Assembly (NCBI GenBank): GCA_938041555.1
Contig: CALIAC010000005.1
Coordinates: 1-36,668, forward strand
Length of the DNA stretch: 36,668 bases
Reading direction: 5' to 3'
Origin: an uncultured Candidatus Saccharibacteria bacterium
GTDB taxonomy: Bacteria; Patescibacteriota; Saccharimonadia; Saccharimonadales; Saccharimonadaceae
Part shown: positions 15,011 to 21,837 of the stretch, piece by piece
Layout: each line of letters starts with the position of its first letter
Position numbering within the stretch: position 1 is the first letter of the stretch
Made by a program: the position numbers and the translations under genes
Notes under the pieces: model-generated
What the model was told of the DNA's origin: nothing
Seen by the model: the letters and a program-made list of their open reading frames with translations, nothing else
Database searches by the model: none

Positions 15011-15673
15011 TTATTGTACAATGTAGCGTGTCGAGCGAATTTGTCCTCGCCGTGGGGCGCTCGACATAGTGCGCATTGGGTGGCTGGCTGGTGTTGGTGG
15101 TGGCACTTGAGTGCGCTGCTTTGCTACTGGTGGAGTTGTGGCTGGTGCTTTGCTCGGCAGAGCTTCGTCTTCAGTCTGTTGACCGATTTGCTTTAAGAAG
15201 GTCAGGGCAGCCCGGGACTGTGATGAATACGGGTGCTTGCCACTGATGACAAAATAGAGTTCGCCCGCGTTTGGCTCGCTAAAGCGCCGCACATAGTAAT
15301 CAAACGCCTCACGTGAGAGCCGCTGATTCTTGACACTTCGACTTCGGGCTGTGGCGACATCCGTTTGGACCCAAATAATCACTGGCCGATATCCTTCACT
15401 CCGTGCCCAGCGGACGAACTCACTTCGGCGAGCGCGGGTGTTGCTATCGCCTTCGTATAAAAAGGGCTGCTTGGTCTTAGCAATCTCTTGCAAAAATGTC
15501 TTCCCTACTACTGCCGCGGCTGCATCGTCTTGGCAGTAGCCTGAGAGCTCGTTGATATCAATAAAGGGTGAGCCAAAGGCCTTGGCAAACTGAGCGGCAA
15601 AAAATGTCTTGCCGCTACCGGGCAAGCCAACCATGAGTATTGCAAAGGGCCGAACTGGAGGCGTTGGTTGCAT
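15011..15673 (-). CDS. P-loop kinase/ATPase with proline-rich tail
   Basis: The product has 220 residues. The Walker A motif is GLPGSGKT (16-23), followed by FIDINELSGYCQDDAAAAVV, FLYEGDSNTRARRSEFVRWA, the Walker B-like strand PVIIWVQTDVATARSRS, and a lid-like stretch (RLSREAFDYYVRRFSEP). This is the layout of small nucleotide or zeta-toxin-like kinases (AAA_33 type), with substrate unknown. Residues 160-220 form a Pro/Thr/Gln-rich disordered tail. ATG 15673 is placed 7 nt after an extended -10, so the mRNA should be leaderless. The longer frame (274 residues) runs through this promoter and into the tRNA-Trp region and is rejected. Confidence 0.8.
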   Translation of the reverse strand: MQPTPPVRPFAILMVGLPGSGKTFFAAQFAKAFGSPFIDINELSGYCQDDAAAAVVGKTFLQEIAKTKQPFLYEGDSNTRARRSEFVRWARSEGYRPVIIWVQTDVATARSRSVKNQRLSREAFDYYVRRFSEPNAGELYFVISGKHPYSSQSRAALTFLKQIGQQTEDEALPSKAPATTPPVAKQRTQVPPPTPASHPMRTMSSAPRRGQIRSTRYIVQ

Positions 15674-15680
15674 GTATTTT

Positions 15681-15689
15681 ATTATAGCA
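15681..15689 (-). promoter_or_regulatory. extended -10 promoter, leaderless type
   Basis: TGC-TATAAT, with 7 nt between the hexamer (15681-15686) and ATG 15673. No clear -35. Confidence 0.7.
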
Positions 15690-15798
15690 GACTCCGCGTG
15701 GTGCGAGGGATTTTTAGCATAAACCAAATCAATATTCGCTTTACCATATAAAGTTCTTCCGGTTTGGCTATAGATTTGATATACTGGAGACAGTACAG

Positions 15799-15873
15799 AG
15801 GGGCATAGTACAACGGCTAGTATAACGGTCTCCAAAACCGTAGATTGAGGTTCGATTCCTCATGCCCCTGCCA
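15799..15873 (+). tRNA. tRNA-Trp(CCA)
   Basis: This is a 75-nt cloverleaf. The acceptor pairs AGGGGCA/TGCCCCT, the anticodon stem ACGGT/ACCGT holds loop CTCCAAA (anticodon CCA), and the T loop is TTCGATT. The discriminator is G, as expected for Trp, and CCA is encoded. A TATACT at 15780-15785 is the likely -10. Confidence 0.95.
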
Positions 15874-15885
15874 CAATAGTATCCA

Positions 15886-15909
15886 ACCTCCCTGACGGAG
15901 GTATTTTTT
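15886..15909 (+). terminator. intrinsic terminator after tRNA-Trp
   Basis: Stem ACCTCC/GGAGGT, loop CTGAC, then ATTTTTT. Confidence 0.85.
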
Positions 15910-15923
15910 GCCTAAAGGAGTGA

Positions 15924-15929
15924 TATACT
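15924..15929 (+). promoter_or_regulatory. -10 box, leaderless type
   Basis: TATACT ends 6 nt before ATG 15936. It lies 15 nt past the tRNA-Trp terminator. The -35 is weak or absent. Confidence 0.6.
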
Positions 15930-15935
15930 GGAGTT

Positions 15936-16682
15936 ATGTCAGCCCATGATGCCATTACCCACCGCGTCAAGCGTGTCGTGCGGCAGGTTTCGCCAGCAGC
16001 TTTTGCGGAGCGTTCGGCTGCGCGCAAGATAGTGCAGCAGTTTGCCGAGCAAGCTGGCTTGATTTATTTCGGAACGATCAACCCGCGGGACGATGACTAC
16101 CACCCAATCCGCGGCTACACTATGTCGACGACTCATCGCGATAGGCACTATAGCGTGGGTAATATTCGCGGCTATAATGTCACGCTGGTGTCGCGGCGAG
16201 ATATGGTGCGGATTGCCAATAGCCCCAAGCCTTCGCCGCAACAGTGGCTAATTGCCGCGGTGGATATGTACACACGTCGTGATGTACCGTATATGTTTAT
16301 TGGCCGGCAGGGCAAGATTGCTAGCTACCCCAGCTACAAGTTGCAACCACTCCGGCTCGGGATGTTTGGGCCGCAGCCAGATGAATTTATGCAGAAATAT
16401 ACAGTGTATGGCGAGCTTGGGCGAGCAGTCGAGATAGAACGCTACCTCACACCTGATGTAGCATCGGTGATAGTGTCGCATTTCGATGATCTCAGTATTG
16501 AGATCTCGAGCGGTGTCCTCTATATCTATGCTGCTATGGTAACGCCGACGATGGAGCTGCTTGACCGGATGGTTTCTGATGGTCTATGGATGGCAGCGAC
16601 ATTTGACGTGTTTGCCGAGCAGCTTGCTGCTGCGCAAGCTGAGCGCCATGCCACCATCCACCAGGGTTATCGCCATAGATAG
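15936..16682 (+). CDS. conserved-looking hypothetical protein
   Basis: A soluble protein of 248 residues with no signal peptide or membrane helix and no recognised family. It has a basic N-terminal part (THRVKRVVRQVSPAAFAERS), then FAEQAGLIYFGTINPRDDDY and HPIRGYTMSTTHRDRHYSVG. A beta-rich middle follows (YNVTLVSRRDMVRIAN, PYMFIGRQGKIASYP). The later part has YGELGRAVEIERYLTPDVAS and a C-terminal helical stretch. The conserved look of the GT-INPRDDDYHP and R-x-x-RHYSVG patches suggests a real family. An AAAGGAG lies 16 nt upstream, too far for normal use. The closer GGAG touches the ATG, and the -10 is 6 nt away, so a leaderless start is favoured. Confidence 0.75.
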   Translation: MSAHDAITHRVKRVVRQVSPAAFAERSAARKIVQQFAEQAGLIYFGTINPRDDDYHPIRGYTMSTTHRDRHYSVGNIRGYNVTLVSRRDMVRIANSPKPSPQQWLIAAVDMYTRRDVPYMFIGRQGKIASYPSYKLQPLRLGMFGPQPDEFMQKYTVYGELGRAVEIERYLTPDVASVIVSHFDDLSIEISSGVLYIYAAMVTPTMELLDRMVSDGLWMAATFDVFAEQLAAAQAERHATIHQGYRHR

Positions 16683-16949
16683 TGTATCTTTGCGATGCCT
16701 GCATTCTTTCTATTCTCTTCTCTTTGGAGAGCCTGCATGGCTTATACTTCCCAAATTCAGCTGTTACCATTCAATGGTTGAGCATGCGTCAGGTCTGGTA
16801 ATATACTTTCATCTTTTTGCGTTCTACTGGGGTTAAGTAATAGAGCGAAGGTACTGACGCAGAAGCCTTAGAATTTGGGCGGCCAAGATAGTTGAGCTAA
16901 TTATAGAGCCGTACAGCGACCGTACGCGACTCATACAATTAATTCCTGA
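16683..16949. other. intergenic, nothing recognised
   Basis: Between the convergent unknown gene and rpmG. No credible open frame, tRNA or strong promoter is seen. A short imperfect stem (CTCTTTGGAGAG) is present. Confidence 0.5.
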
Positions 16950-16980
16950 GACAAAACAGCACCCATTGGCGGATGCTGTT
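16950..16980 (-). terminator. intrinsic terminator of rpmG
   Basis: Minus-strand stem AACAGCATCC/GGGTGCTGTT with one mismatch, then TTTTG. It begins 22 nt after rpmG. Confidence 0.75.
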
Positions 16981-17002
16981 GTGTGCTATTGCTACGATAA
17001 GA

Positions 17003-17212
17003 CTAGCCTTTGCGCGGTTTAACCTCGTTACGGCCGAGCGATTTCTTCGTCTCTGTGTAAGTAGCGTGCCGACGAGCGATCGGGTCATACTTGCGCAGAA
17101 CAAGCTTATCTGGAGTGTTCATTGTATTCTTGCGCGTTACGTAGGTACGGTGTTTGGTGAGGTTGCTCACAAGAGCAATAATCTTTCGCTTGGTATTGTT
17201 CTTCTTTGCCAT
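17003..17212 (-). CDS. rpmG: 50S ribosomal protein L33, cysteine-free type
   Basis: L33 sits near the E site of the large subunit. The product has 69 residues, longer than the usual 50-55, with about 15 extra residues in the tail (ETKKSLGRNEVKPRKG). The core IIALVSNLTKHRTYVTRKNT and LVLRKYDPIARRHATYTE is typical. The zinc-binding cysteine pairs found in many L33 proteins are absent, so this is the C-minus form. It is a single-gene unit with an extended -10 promoter and a terminator. Its ribosome binding site is weak (GAGTAAAGAA before ATG 17212). Confidence 0.93.
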   Translation of the reverse strand: MAKKNNTKRKIIALVSNLTKHRTYVTRKNTMNTPDKLVLRKYDPIARRHATYTETKKSLGRNEVKPRKG

Positions 17213-17249
17213 TTCTTTACTCGTTAGATTTTATAAAATATCTTGGTTG

Positions 17250-17258
17250 ATTATAGCA
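17250..17258 (-). promoter_or_regulatory. extended -10 promoter of rpmG
   Basis: TGC-TATAAT (hexamer 17250-17255) without a clear -35, giving a leader of about 30 nt. Confidence 0.7.
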
Positions 17259-17295
17259 TAGCCTATGGTGTAATGCTAGTGGCGATGAGGATTTG

Positions 17296-19047
17296 CTATT
17301 CGGTAGCAGCGTAGGCTGCCCAGTTGGCCTGCTCGTCAGCATTGAGCGCTTGGGCCTCGGCAACAACCGTAGCAAGCTGTGAACTACTCACCGTGAAGGT
17401 CTCGCCACTGTCAATGTCATCACGCTGCCCCATCAAGGCTACCAAGCGATTCTCGGCATATGCAGCCTGCGCAGGATTAAGCTGCTGAGCTTGGTGGTGA
17501 CTCTTGATGAAGCGCCGCGCCACAAGCGACTGGGAGTCGCCATCTTGGGCGGTTAGTATAATTGGCTTTTGCTCTGGTGTGGTAGTCTGGTTCTTCTTCT
17601 CAGAATGAGCTGGTGTGTGTTGCGCTTGTGATTGACTAGAGGTAGTTGCTGAGCGGTTAGCCTGCTTCTTGTCTGTCTTGCCGCGATTATCACGTTGCTG
17701 CTGCGGCCGTGGAGCAGTTTGCGCAGGGCGGTGCGGAGCTTCTTGTGGTTGCTGAGCTGGGATCATTGCCACGACATATGCGAGTGGCACGGTAATGAGC
17801 AGCAGGACAATTGCCGCAAGGCCAGCTGCATATTGACGAAGTGCGCTCGATGGAGCAGGTGCGTGATGGCGAGTAAGTGTAACGAGTGCCCATAGTTTGC
17901 TCGTCAGTGCAAGACTCCCAGCGATCGGGAGATAGAGTGGCAGGAGCCATAGGTCGCGTGGGTGATGCTTAAGGTGTGGAATATTGCGCACCGCTTGCCA
18001 CACAAGCCAACCAAGCACGAGCCCAAGGATCGTTACACTACTCCAGAGCGTTGCAGTAGTCGCCGTCCCGGTCAGAGTGCTGTATAGGTTGTTGACGAGC
18101 GTGCTGCAGAGTACGATCAGCGCCCCAAGATAAAGCAAACTCGCAAAGCAAAAGCCAATGTGTGTGAGCCAGACAAGTGGCCCCGCCCGCCGGATACGTG
18201 CGTGCTGATGCCAGAGTTGCCAATAGGCAGCACGGCTCAGTTGGGTATAGCTGCTTGCAATCCGGTAGAGTTCTGCTGGGTGGTTGATCTGCGTGAGAGC
18301 ACTGTGCTGGTAGGCTGCATGGTGTTGTGAAGGCAGAGACAGCGCAATACTTGATGGATGATGCGCGGCACATGGCTGCGCTGTTGCATCGCTCTGAGTA
18401 AATTGCTTGAGTAACTCAAGCCGGATAGCAAAGGTATCACTTGTGATAGCATAGGCTTGGCCGTGGTGGCTCTGCATGGGCAAAATAACACGTTGCTGCA
18501 TATCGAGCAGCCAACTGCCGATTCGCTGAGAGAGTGTCGCTCCACCAGTGTATTGTTGACGGCCACTAACGAGCCCAATAGTTGGCTCGGCAAAGGGCAA
18601 AAGGAGGTTAATTGTCGATGGTGTCCAGCGTGCACGCGGGGTTGTAACAAGCACAAGGCTCACACGCCGCACTTTTTCAATCAGTGAGGCAAGCTGCGCA
18701 TCATAGCTCATCATCTCAGGCTGCTCGATCACTGTTGTTGCATATTCTTTGGCGATTGCTCGGAGAGATTGGTGAGCGTGTGAAGCGTCGTTAATCGAGA
18801 CGAGTAGCTGCGTTGGCTTACTATGCTCTTTGATGCTCGCGAGGCAGCTCTCGAAGACTTCTGGGTCTTCATCCTCAGCAACGACTAAGACTGCGTATTT
18901 TTTGCGGAGAGTTGCAGTGTAAGTTTTATTCTTGCGGGCACTTACTACGCGGAGCCACCAACTCAGGACGACCGTGAGGAATATCACCCCTCCAATCCAC
19001 CACCGATACCTGTCGATTACTTCCATACACTGTACAAAACCAGCCAT
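17296..19047 (-). CDS. GT2-like membrane protein with degenerate catalytic motif and periplasmic-type C-terminal domain
   Basis: The product has 583 residues. One transmembrane helix lies at 15-35. A Rossmann-like GT-A domain spans about 45-270 (KYAVLVVAEDEDPEVFESCL, TQLLVSINDASHAHQSLRAI). The place of the DxD metal motif reads VLVTTPRARWTPST, so the aspartates seem lost. A QLSRAAYW stretch (about 270-278) resembles the processive-GT QxxRW motif. Three or four more helices lie between about 290 and 425. After a Gln/Pro/Thr-rich linker (440-505), residues 508-575 (TAQDGDSQSLVARRF, LNPAQAAYAENRLV, SGETFTVSS) look like a LysM-type fold. Start ATG 19047 is preceded by GAGGAG at 9 nt; the ATG two codons upstream is too close. 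Surface polysaccharide work is likely, though activity is uncertain. Confidence 0.75.
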   Translation of the reverse strand: MAGFVQCMEVIDRYRWWIGGVIFLTVVLSWWLRVVSARKNKTYTATLRKKYAVLVVAEDEDPEVFESCLASIKEHSKPTQLLVSINDASHAHQSLRAIAKEYATTVIEQPEMMSYDAQLASLIEKVRRVSLVLVTTPRARWTPSTINLLLPFAEPTIGLVSGRQQYTGGATLSQRIGSWLLDMQQRVILPMQSHHGQAYAITSDTFAIRLELLKQFTQSDATAQPCAAHHPSSIALSLPSQHHAAYQHSALTQINHPAELYRIASSYTQLSRAAYWQLWHQHARIRRAGPLVWLTHIGFCFASLLYLGALIVLCSTLVNNLYSTLTGTATTATLWSSVTILGLVLGWLVWQAVRNIPHLKHHPRDLWLLPLYLPIAGSLALTSKLWALVTLTRHHAPAPSSALRQYAAGLAAIVLLLITVPLAYVVAMIPAQQPQEAPHRPAQTAPRPQQQRDNRGKTDKKQANRSATTSSQSQAQHTPAHSEKKNQTTTPEQKPIILTAQDGDSQSLVARRFIKSHHQAQQLNPAQAAYAENRLVALMGQRDDIDSGETFTVSSSQLATVVAEAQALNADEQANWAAYAATE

Positions 19048-19053
19048 TGCCAT

Positions 19054-19374
19054 AGACTCCTCTTTATTTAATGGTTATTCTTATTCTAACACGAAAATTT
19101 ATCGTACAAACACTCTATCGACAAGAGATCGCTCGAACGATAGACAATATGTATTGTAGCCACGAATACCACCATTTGTCAATGGATTCTAAGAGAATTA
19201 TGTATACATGTACTATAACCTCCCCGATTATGCCATTGAGTATGGCGCAAAAAGCTAAGTTATAGATGCTATATGAGGTAGGCTGACCACTGGTAGAACC
19301 TCGCACGCTCTATAGATGAAGCAGCGAAGATAATGCTAGCAAAATGAGCGCATCAAGAACCAAGGCAGTAAGGC
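19054..19374. other. intergenic with the promoter region of the GT2-like gene
   Basis: No protein gene is credible here. It holds a strong minus-strand promoter (19153-19182), a second weaker -10 (TAGAAT near 19086-19091), a CTATCG/CGATAG stem-loop in the resulting leader, and an ACAAT/ATTGT repeat overlapping the -10. Confidence 0.5.
19153..19182 (-). promoter_or_regulatory. strong promoter upstream of the GT2-like gene
   Basis: TTGACA (19177-19182), 18 bp, TACAAT (19153-19158). This is the same element combination as at 10855-10884. The leader would be about 95 nt. Confidence 0.75.
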
Positions 19375-19403
19375 TTGCTGGTACGTACCTCGTATGGTAG
19401 AAT
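19375..19403 (+). promoter_or_regulatory. promoter of tRNA-Thr(GGT)
   Basis: TTGCTG, 17 bp, TAGAAT (19398-19403), ending 10 nt before the tRNA. Confidence 0.75.
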
Positions 19404-19413
19404 ACCAAGTAAT

Positions 19414-19489
19414 GCCGCGATAGCTCAGTTGGTAGAGCGCATCCATGGTAAGGATGAGGTCTCGGGTTCAAGCCCCGATCGTGGCTCCA
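19414..19489 (+). tRNA. tRNA-Thr(GGT)
   Basis: A 76-nt cloverleaf with acceptor GCCGCGA/TCGTGGC, D stem GCTC/GAGC, anticodon stem CATCC/GGATG with loop ATGGTAA, T stem TCGGG/CCCGA and encoded CCA. Confidence 0.95.
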
Positions 19490-19503
19490 TGGTTGAATTT
19501 GTT

Positions 19504-19533
19504 GATCGCCCCATTGTTGGGGTGATCTTTGTT
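19504..19533 (+). terminator. intrinsic terminator after tRNA-Thr(GGT)
   Basis: GATCGCCCCA/TGGGGTGATC with one G-T pair, loop TTGT, then TTTGTTGTT. Confidence 0.8.
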
Positions 19534-19620
19534 GTTAGTCTATGAGTGGGGATGTTTTTCGCTTGTTGAAATTATGCGACGAGAAGCGCCATTCCCTGCC
19601 ACGCACTATCAGCAACGAGC

Positions 19621-20358
19621 TTAGACCGGCCGGCGGTGACGTGGTAGCCGATAGACACGACCCGTTGGGGTTGGTGCTTGGTGACGGCCTCGCTGTGGAG
19701 GCGTAACTTCGGCTAAGCCATAAGCCGCCGCTGTAGTTATTGGATAGTCGTCTCTATAAGACTCAATTGATGATCGTGGAGTGCAGTATAGGCCAAGTGG
19801 ATAGTCGCACCGTGTGATTGACCGAGGTCCACCGCCGAGAGGACTCGATTTATCGTAGGAGCGAGTAGTAAATATGCTAATAAAGTCGATTTGTTTTTCT
19901 CTTATGGTTGACGACATTAGTGAGTTACCTGGCTTATACTGAGCATATAGCAGTGAGCTGGGCGCATTGTGGAGTATTTCCAACTCCATAGCTAGACAAC
20001 CAAGTGCATTGCGGATAGCGAGGATTTTATCACGGCCATGAGTGATTTCTTTGGCATGGAGAGGGCTTTTTGCAGACCCGCTCATCCCTATCTCGCGACC
20101 CCATTGCACGGTAAATGGTGTGAGGTCGCGGGCAAGTTGCTCGACGTGGTTGGCTATTTTGTCGCGCCGTTTAGTGTCTACCTCGCTATCCTTTCGCACA
20201 ACAAGGGATGGAAAAAGTGGTATAAGAGGATGTCTGTGGAGCTCTTCCTCTGATATTGGCCACTCGGTTGGCTGGTAATCTTCTCGTACGTGACGAGCCT
20301 GTGGCGGCCTATCGAGCGTAGCAGCAATAAGAATATGATCGAAATATTTTTTTGTCAT
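19621..20358 (-). CDS. hypothetical protein, possible degenerate 2H phosphoesterase
   Basis: The product has 245 residues. The order of elements recalls 2'-5' RNA ligase-like (2H) proteins: an opening strand (FDHILIAATLDRPP), a strand at the position of the first H-x-T motif (LIPLFPSLVV), a helix (DKIANHVEQLARDLTPFTVQ), strand turns (GMSGSAKSPLHAKEITH), a helix (LAIRNALGCLAMELEILHNA) and a strand near the second motif (YAQYKPGNSLMSST). Both H-x-T/S motifs are missing, so this is a weak structural guess. From about residue 180 the tail is basic and low in order (GRHQAPTPTGRVYRLPRHRR). ATG 20358 lies 7 nt after -10 TATACT. No Shine-Dalgarno is seen. Confidence 0.6.
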   Translation of the reverse strand: MTKKYFDHILIAATLDRPPQARHVREDYQPTEWPISEEELHRHPLIPLFPSLVVRKDSEVDTKRRDKIANHVEQLARDLTPFTVQWGREIGMSGSAKSPLHAKEITHGRDKILAIRNALGCLAMELEILHNAPSSLLYAQYKPGNSLMSSTIREKQIDFISIFTTRSYDKSSPLGGGPRSITRCDYPLGLYCTPRSSIESYRDDYPITTAAAYGLAEVTPPQRGRHQAPTPTGRVYRLPRHRRPV

Positions 20359-20365
20359 AGAGTGC

Positions 20366-20371
20366 AGTATA
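20366..20371 (-). promoter_or_regulatory. -10 box, leaderless type
   Basis: TATACT ends 7 nt before ATG 20358. No strong -35. Confidence 0.6.
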
Positions 20372-20445
20372 TCGCAAAACCCCTTTTATTAACAGAGGTA
20401 CGTTGCATGATCGTAAGAGATTGTGTGATTTGTGTTTTTCGCACT

Positions 20446-20473
20446 TTGACATTGGCAAAAAATTTGCTATACT
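20446..20473 (+). promoter_or_regulatory. promoter of the tRNA-Tyr/tRNA-Thr operon
   Basis: TTGACA (20446-20451), 16 bp, extended -10 TGC-TATACT (20468-20473). Confidence 0.8.
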
Positions 20474-20498
20474 AATTCACAGTTAGTTCATTTTATTT

Positions 20499-20583
20499 GC
20501 CGGAGTCGTCTAGTGGCAATGACAGGAGACTGTAAATCTCCCGCTTTTTAGCTTCGTAGGTTCGAGTCCTACCTCCGGTACCA
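20499..20583 (+). tRNA. tRNA-Tyr(GTA)
   Basis: An 85-nt class II tRNA with anticodon stem GGAGA/TCTCC, loop CTGTAAA, a long variable arm (CGCTTTTTAGCTTC), T stem GTAGG/CCTAC and encoded CCA. The acceptor reads GCCGGAG/CTCCGGT, so position 1-72 is a G-U pair where bacterial tRNA-Tyr usually has G-C. Confidence 0.93.
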
Positions 20584-20588
20584 TTTCT

Positions 20589-20665
20589 GCCGCTTTAGCT
20601 CAGCTGGTCAGAGCAACTGTTTTGTAAACAGTAGGTCTACGGTTCGAATCCGTAAAGCGGCTCCA
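20589..20665 (+). tRNA. tRNA-Thr(TGT)
   Basis: A 77-nt tRNA with acceptor GCCGCTT/AAGCGGC, anticodon stem ACTGT/ACAGT with loop TTTGTAA, T loop TTCGAAT and encoded CCA. It lies 5 nt after tRNA-Tyr and is cotranscribed with it. Confidence 0.95.
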
Positions 20666-20678
20666 TACGTATATAGTG

Positions 20679-20708
20679 AAGACTTTCTTAAGGAGGAGGT
20701 CTTTTTTG
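20679..20708 (+). terminator. intrinsic terminator of the tRNA-Tyr/Thr operon
   Basis: Stem AAGAC/GTCTT extended inward by mixed wobble pairs to about 11 bp, then TTTTTT. Confidence 0.75.
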
Positions 20709-20867
20709 TTTTTGCAGTTACGTAGTAGCTGTAATTAGTGAGGACATATTCCCTACTCTCTGCGCGGACGCACAAAGAATAATGTTGGAAGCGTGGTAAT
20801 TGTGTGTATGTGTAGTGAGTATAGTGATATATCAGTGTGTGGCGAGAACCCCTGCTCTGAGAATATC

Positions 20868-20896
20868 AATAAGGCAGCACATATTGCTGCCTTGTT
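20868..20896 (-). terminator. terminator of the TPR gene
   Basis: AAGGCAGC/GCTGCCTT with a 7-nt loop and a moderately T-rich tail (TTATTG), 43 nt after the stop codon. The rest of 20709-20938 shows nothing. Confidence 0.65.
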
Positions 20897-20938
20897 GATT
20901 GTATTTAGCCCCTTATTATACCCTTTTACTACTTGATG

Positions 20939-21835
20939 CTACATCGTAATGCGGCGTGGTGCGCTGCGCTGAATGCGATTGGCGGGCATTGGAGCTCGTG
21001 CTGGCGGATGAACAGTGGATGACTGTCGACTGTAGGCGGCATTTGGCTGCGGCTGCGGAGGTGCTTGAGTATACGCTGGCGCTGCTGGAGCGGGCAATGC
21101 AGCCGGTGGATGGTAATACGCCGTTGAAGGTTGTTGCTCTACCTGCTGAGACGGCACAGTAATGCGTTGCTGGGGTTGCTGGCGAGGCTCTGGTTGTGCT
21201 CGGTGCTGCTGGTGCTGTGGGGATTGCGCAGAGGTAGGCTGAGGTTGCATCTTAGCGCGGATGCGCTGAGCTTTTTTGTGGTCGCCAGCTCGTTCGTAGC
21301 CTTCAGCCAGGAGCTGATATGTTTGGGTACCAGGCTCTAGCTTGGCAGCTCGCTCAAGCGACTCCAGCATTTTCTTATTATGGCCGAGCTTTTCCTGCAC
21401 CTTAGCATAGGCAATATGCCGCGCAGCCAGCTTGTCCTCCATTGCTAGTGCTTGTTCAAAGGCGAGAGCAGCTTTGTCGTAGCGCTTGGTTTCGTAATAG
21501 ATGAGGCCAACATTATGCAAGCTCGAAGCGCTTGGCTCGAGGCTCTGAGCGATCTCAAAGCACTCGATAGCATCATCAAACGCCTTCTGCTTGGCGTATA
21601 AAATACCGAGCCGGTTATATGCAGTTGCATTACGCTCATCTACCCGCAGAATCGTGAGCAGTGCCTTCTCGGCACGGAGATAGCGGCGATCGCGGAGTGA
21701 TTCCTGAGCTACCTCCCACAGGCGATCAAGCTTGCCCGAGAGGCGCATTGGTAATTGTGAGGTGGTCTCGGCAACTGACTGCTGCTGCCATAAGACAAAG
21801 GCACCAGCGCAGGCTACCAATAATAATCCATACAT
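20939..21835 (-). CDS. TPR-repeat protein with N-terminal membrane anchor and Gln/Pro-rich tail
   Basis: The product has 298 residues from ATG 21835. Residues 2-16 (YGLLLVACAGAFVLW) are a signal anchor. Four or five tetratricopeptide repeats span about 38-190 (AEKALLTILRVDERNATAYN, RLGILYAKQKAFDDAIECFE, LHNVGLIYYETKRYDKAALA, KVQEKLGHNKKMLESLERAA). The last 105 residues are Gln/Pro/Ala-rich and disordered, ending in basic residues. TPR arrays are protein-binding scaffolds; the partner is unknown. The start rests on the promoter, since -10 TATACT ends 6 nt upstream and the six-codon longer frame overlaps it. The promoter lies inside the 3' end of the upstream gene. Confidence 0.82.
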   Translation of the reverse strand: MYGLLLVACAGAFVLWQQQSVAETTSQLPMRLSGKLDRLWEVAQESLRDRRYLRAEKALLTILRVDERNATAYNRLGILYAKQKAFDDAIECFEIAQSLEPSASSLHNVGLIYYETKRYDKAALAFEQALAMEDKLAARHIAYAKVQEKLGHNKKMLESLERAAKLEPGTQTYQLLAEGYERAGDHKKAQRIRAKMQPQPTSAQSPQHQQHRAQPEPRQQPQQRITVPSQQVEQQPSTAYYHPPAALPAPAAPAYTQAPPQPQPNAAYSRQSSTVHPPARAPMPANRIQRSAPRRITM

Positions 21836-21837
21836 AG

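Noticed and set aside
15674..15835. 54-codon N-terminal extension of the P-loop kinase
   Set aside because: It runs through an extended -10 promoter and antisense into tRNA-Trp; the ATG at 15673 fits the promoter.
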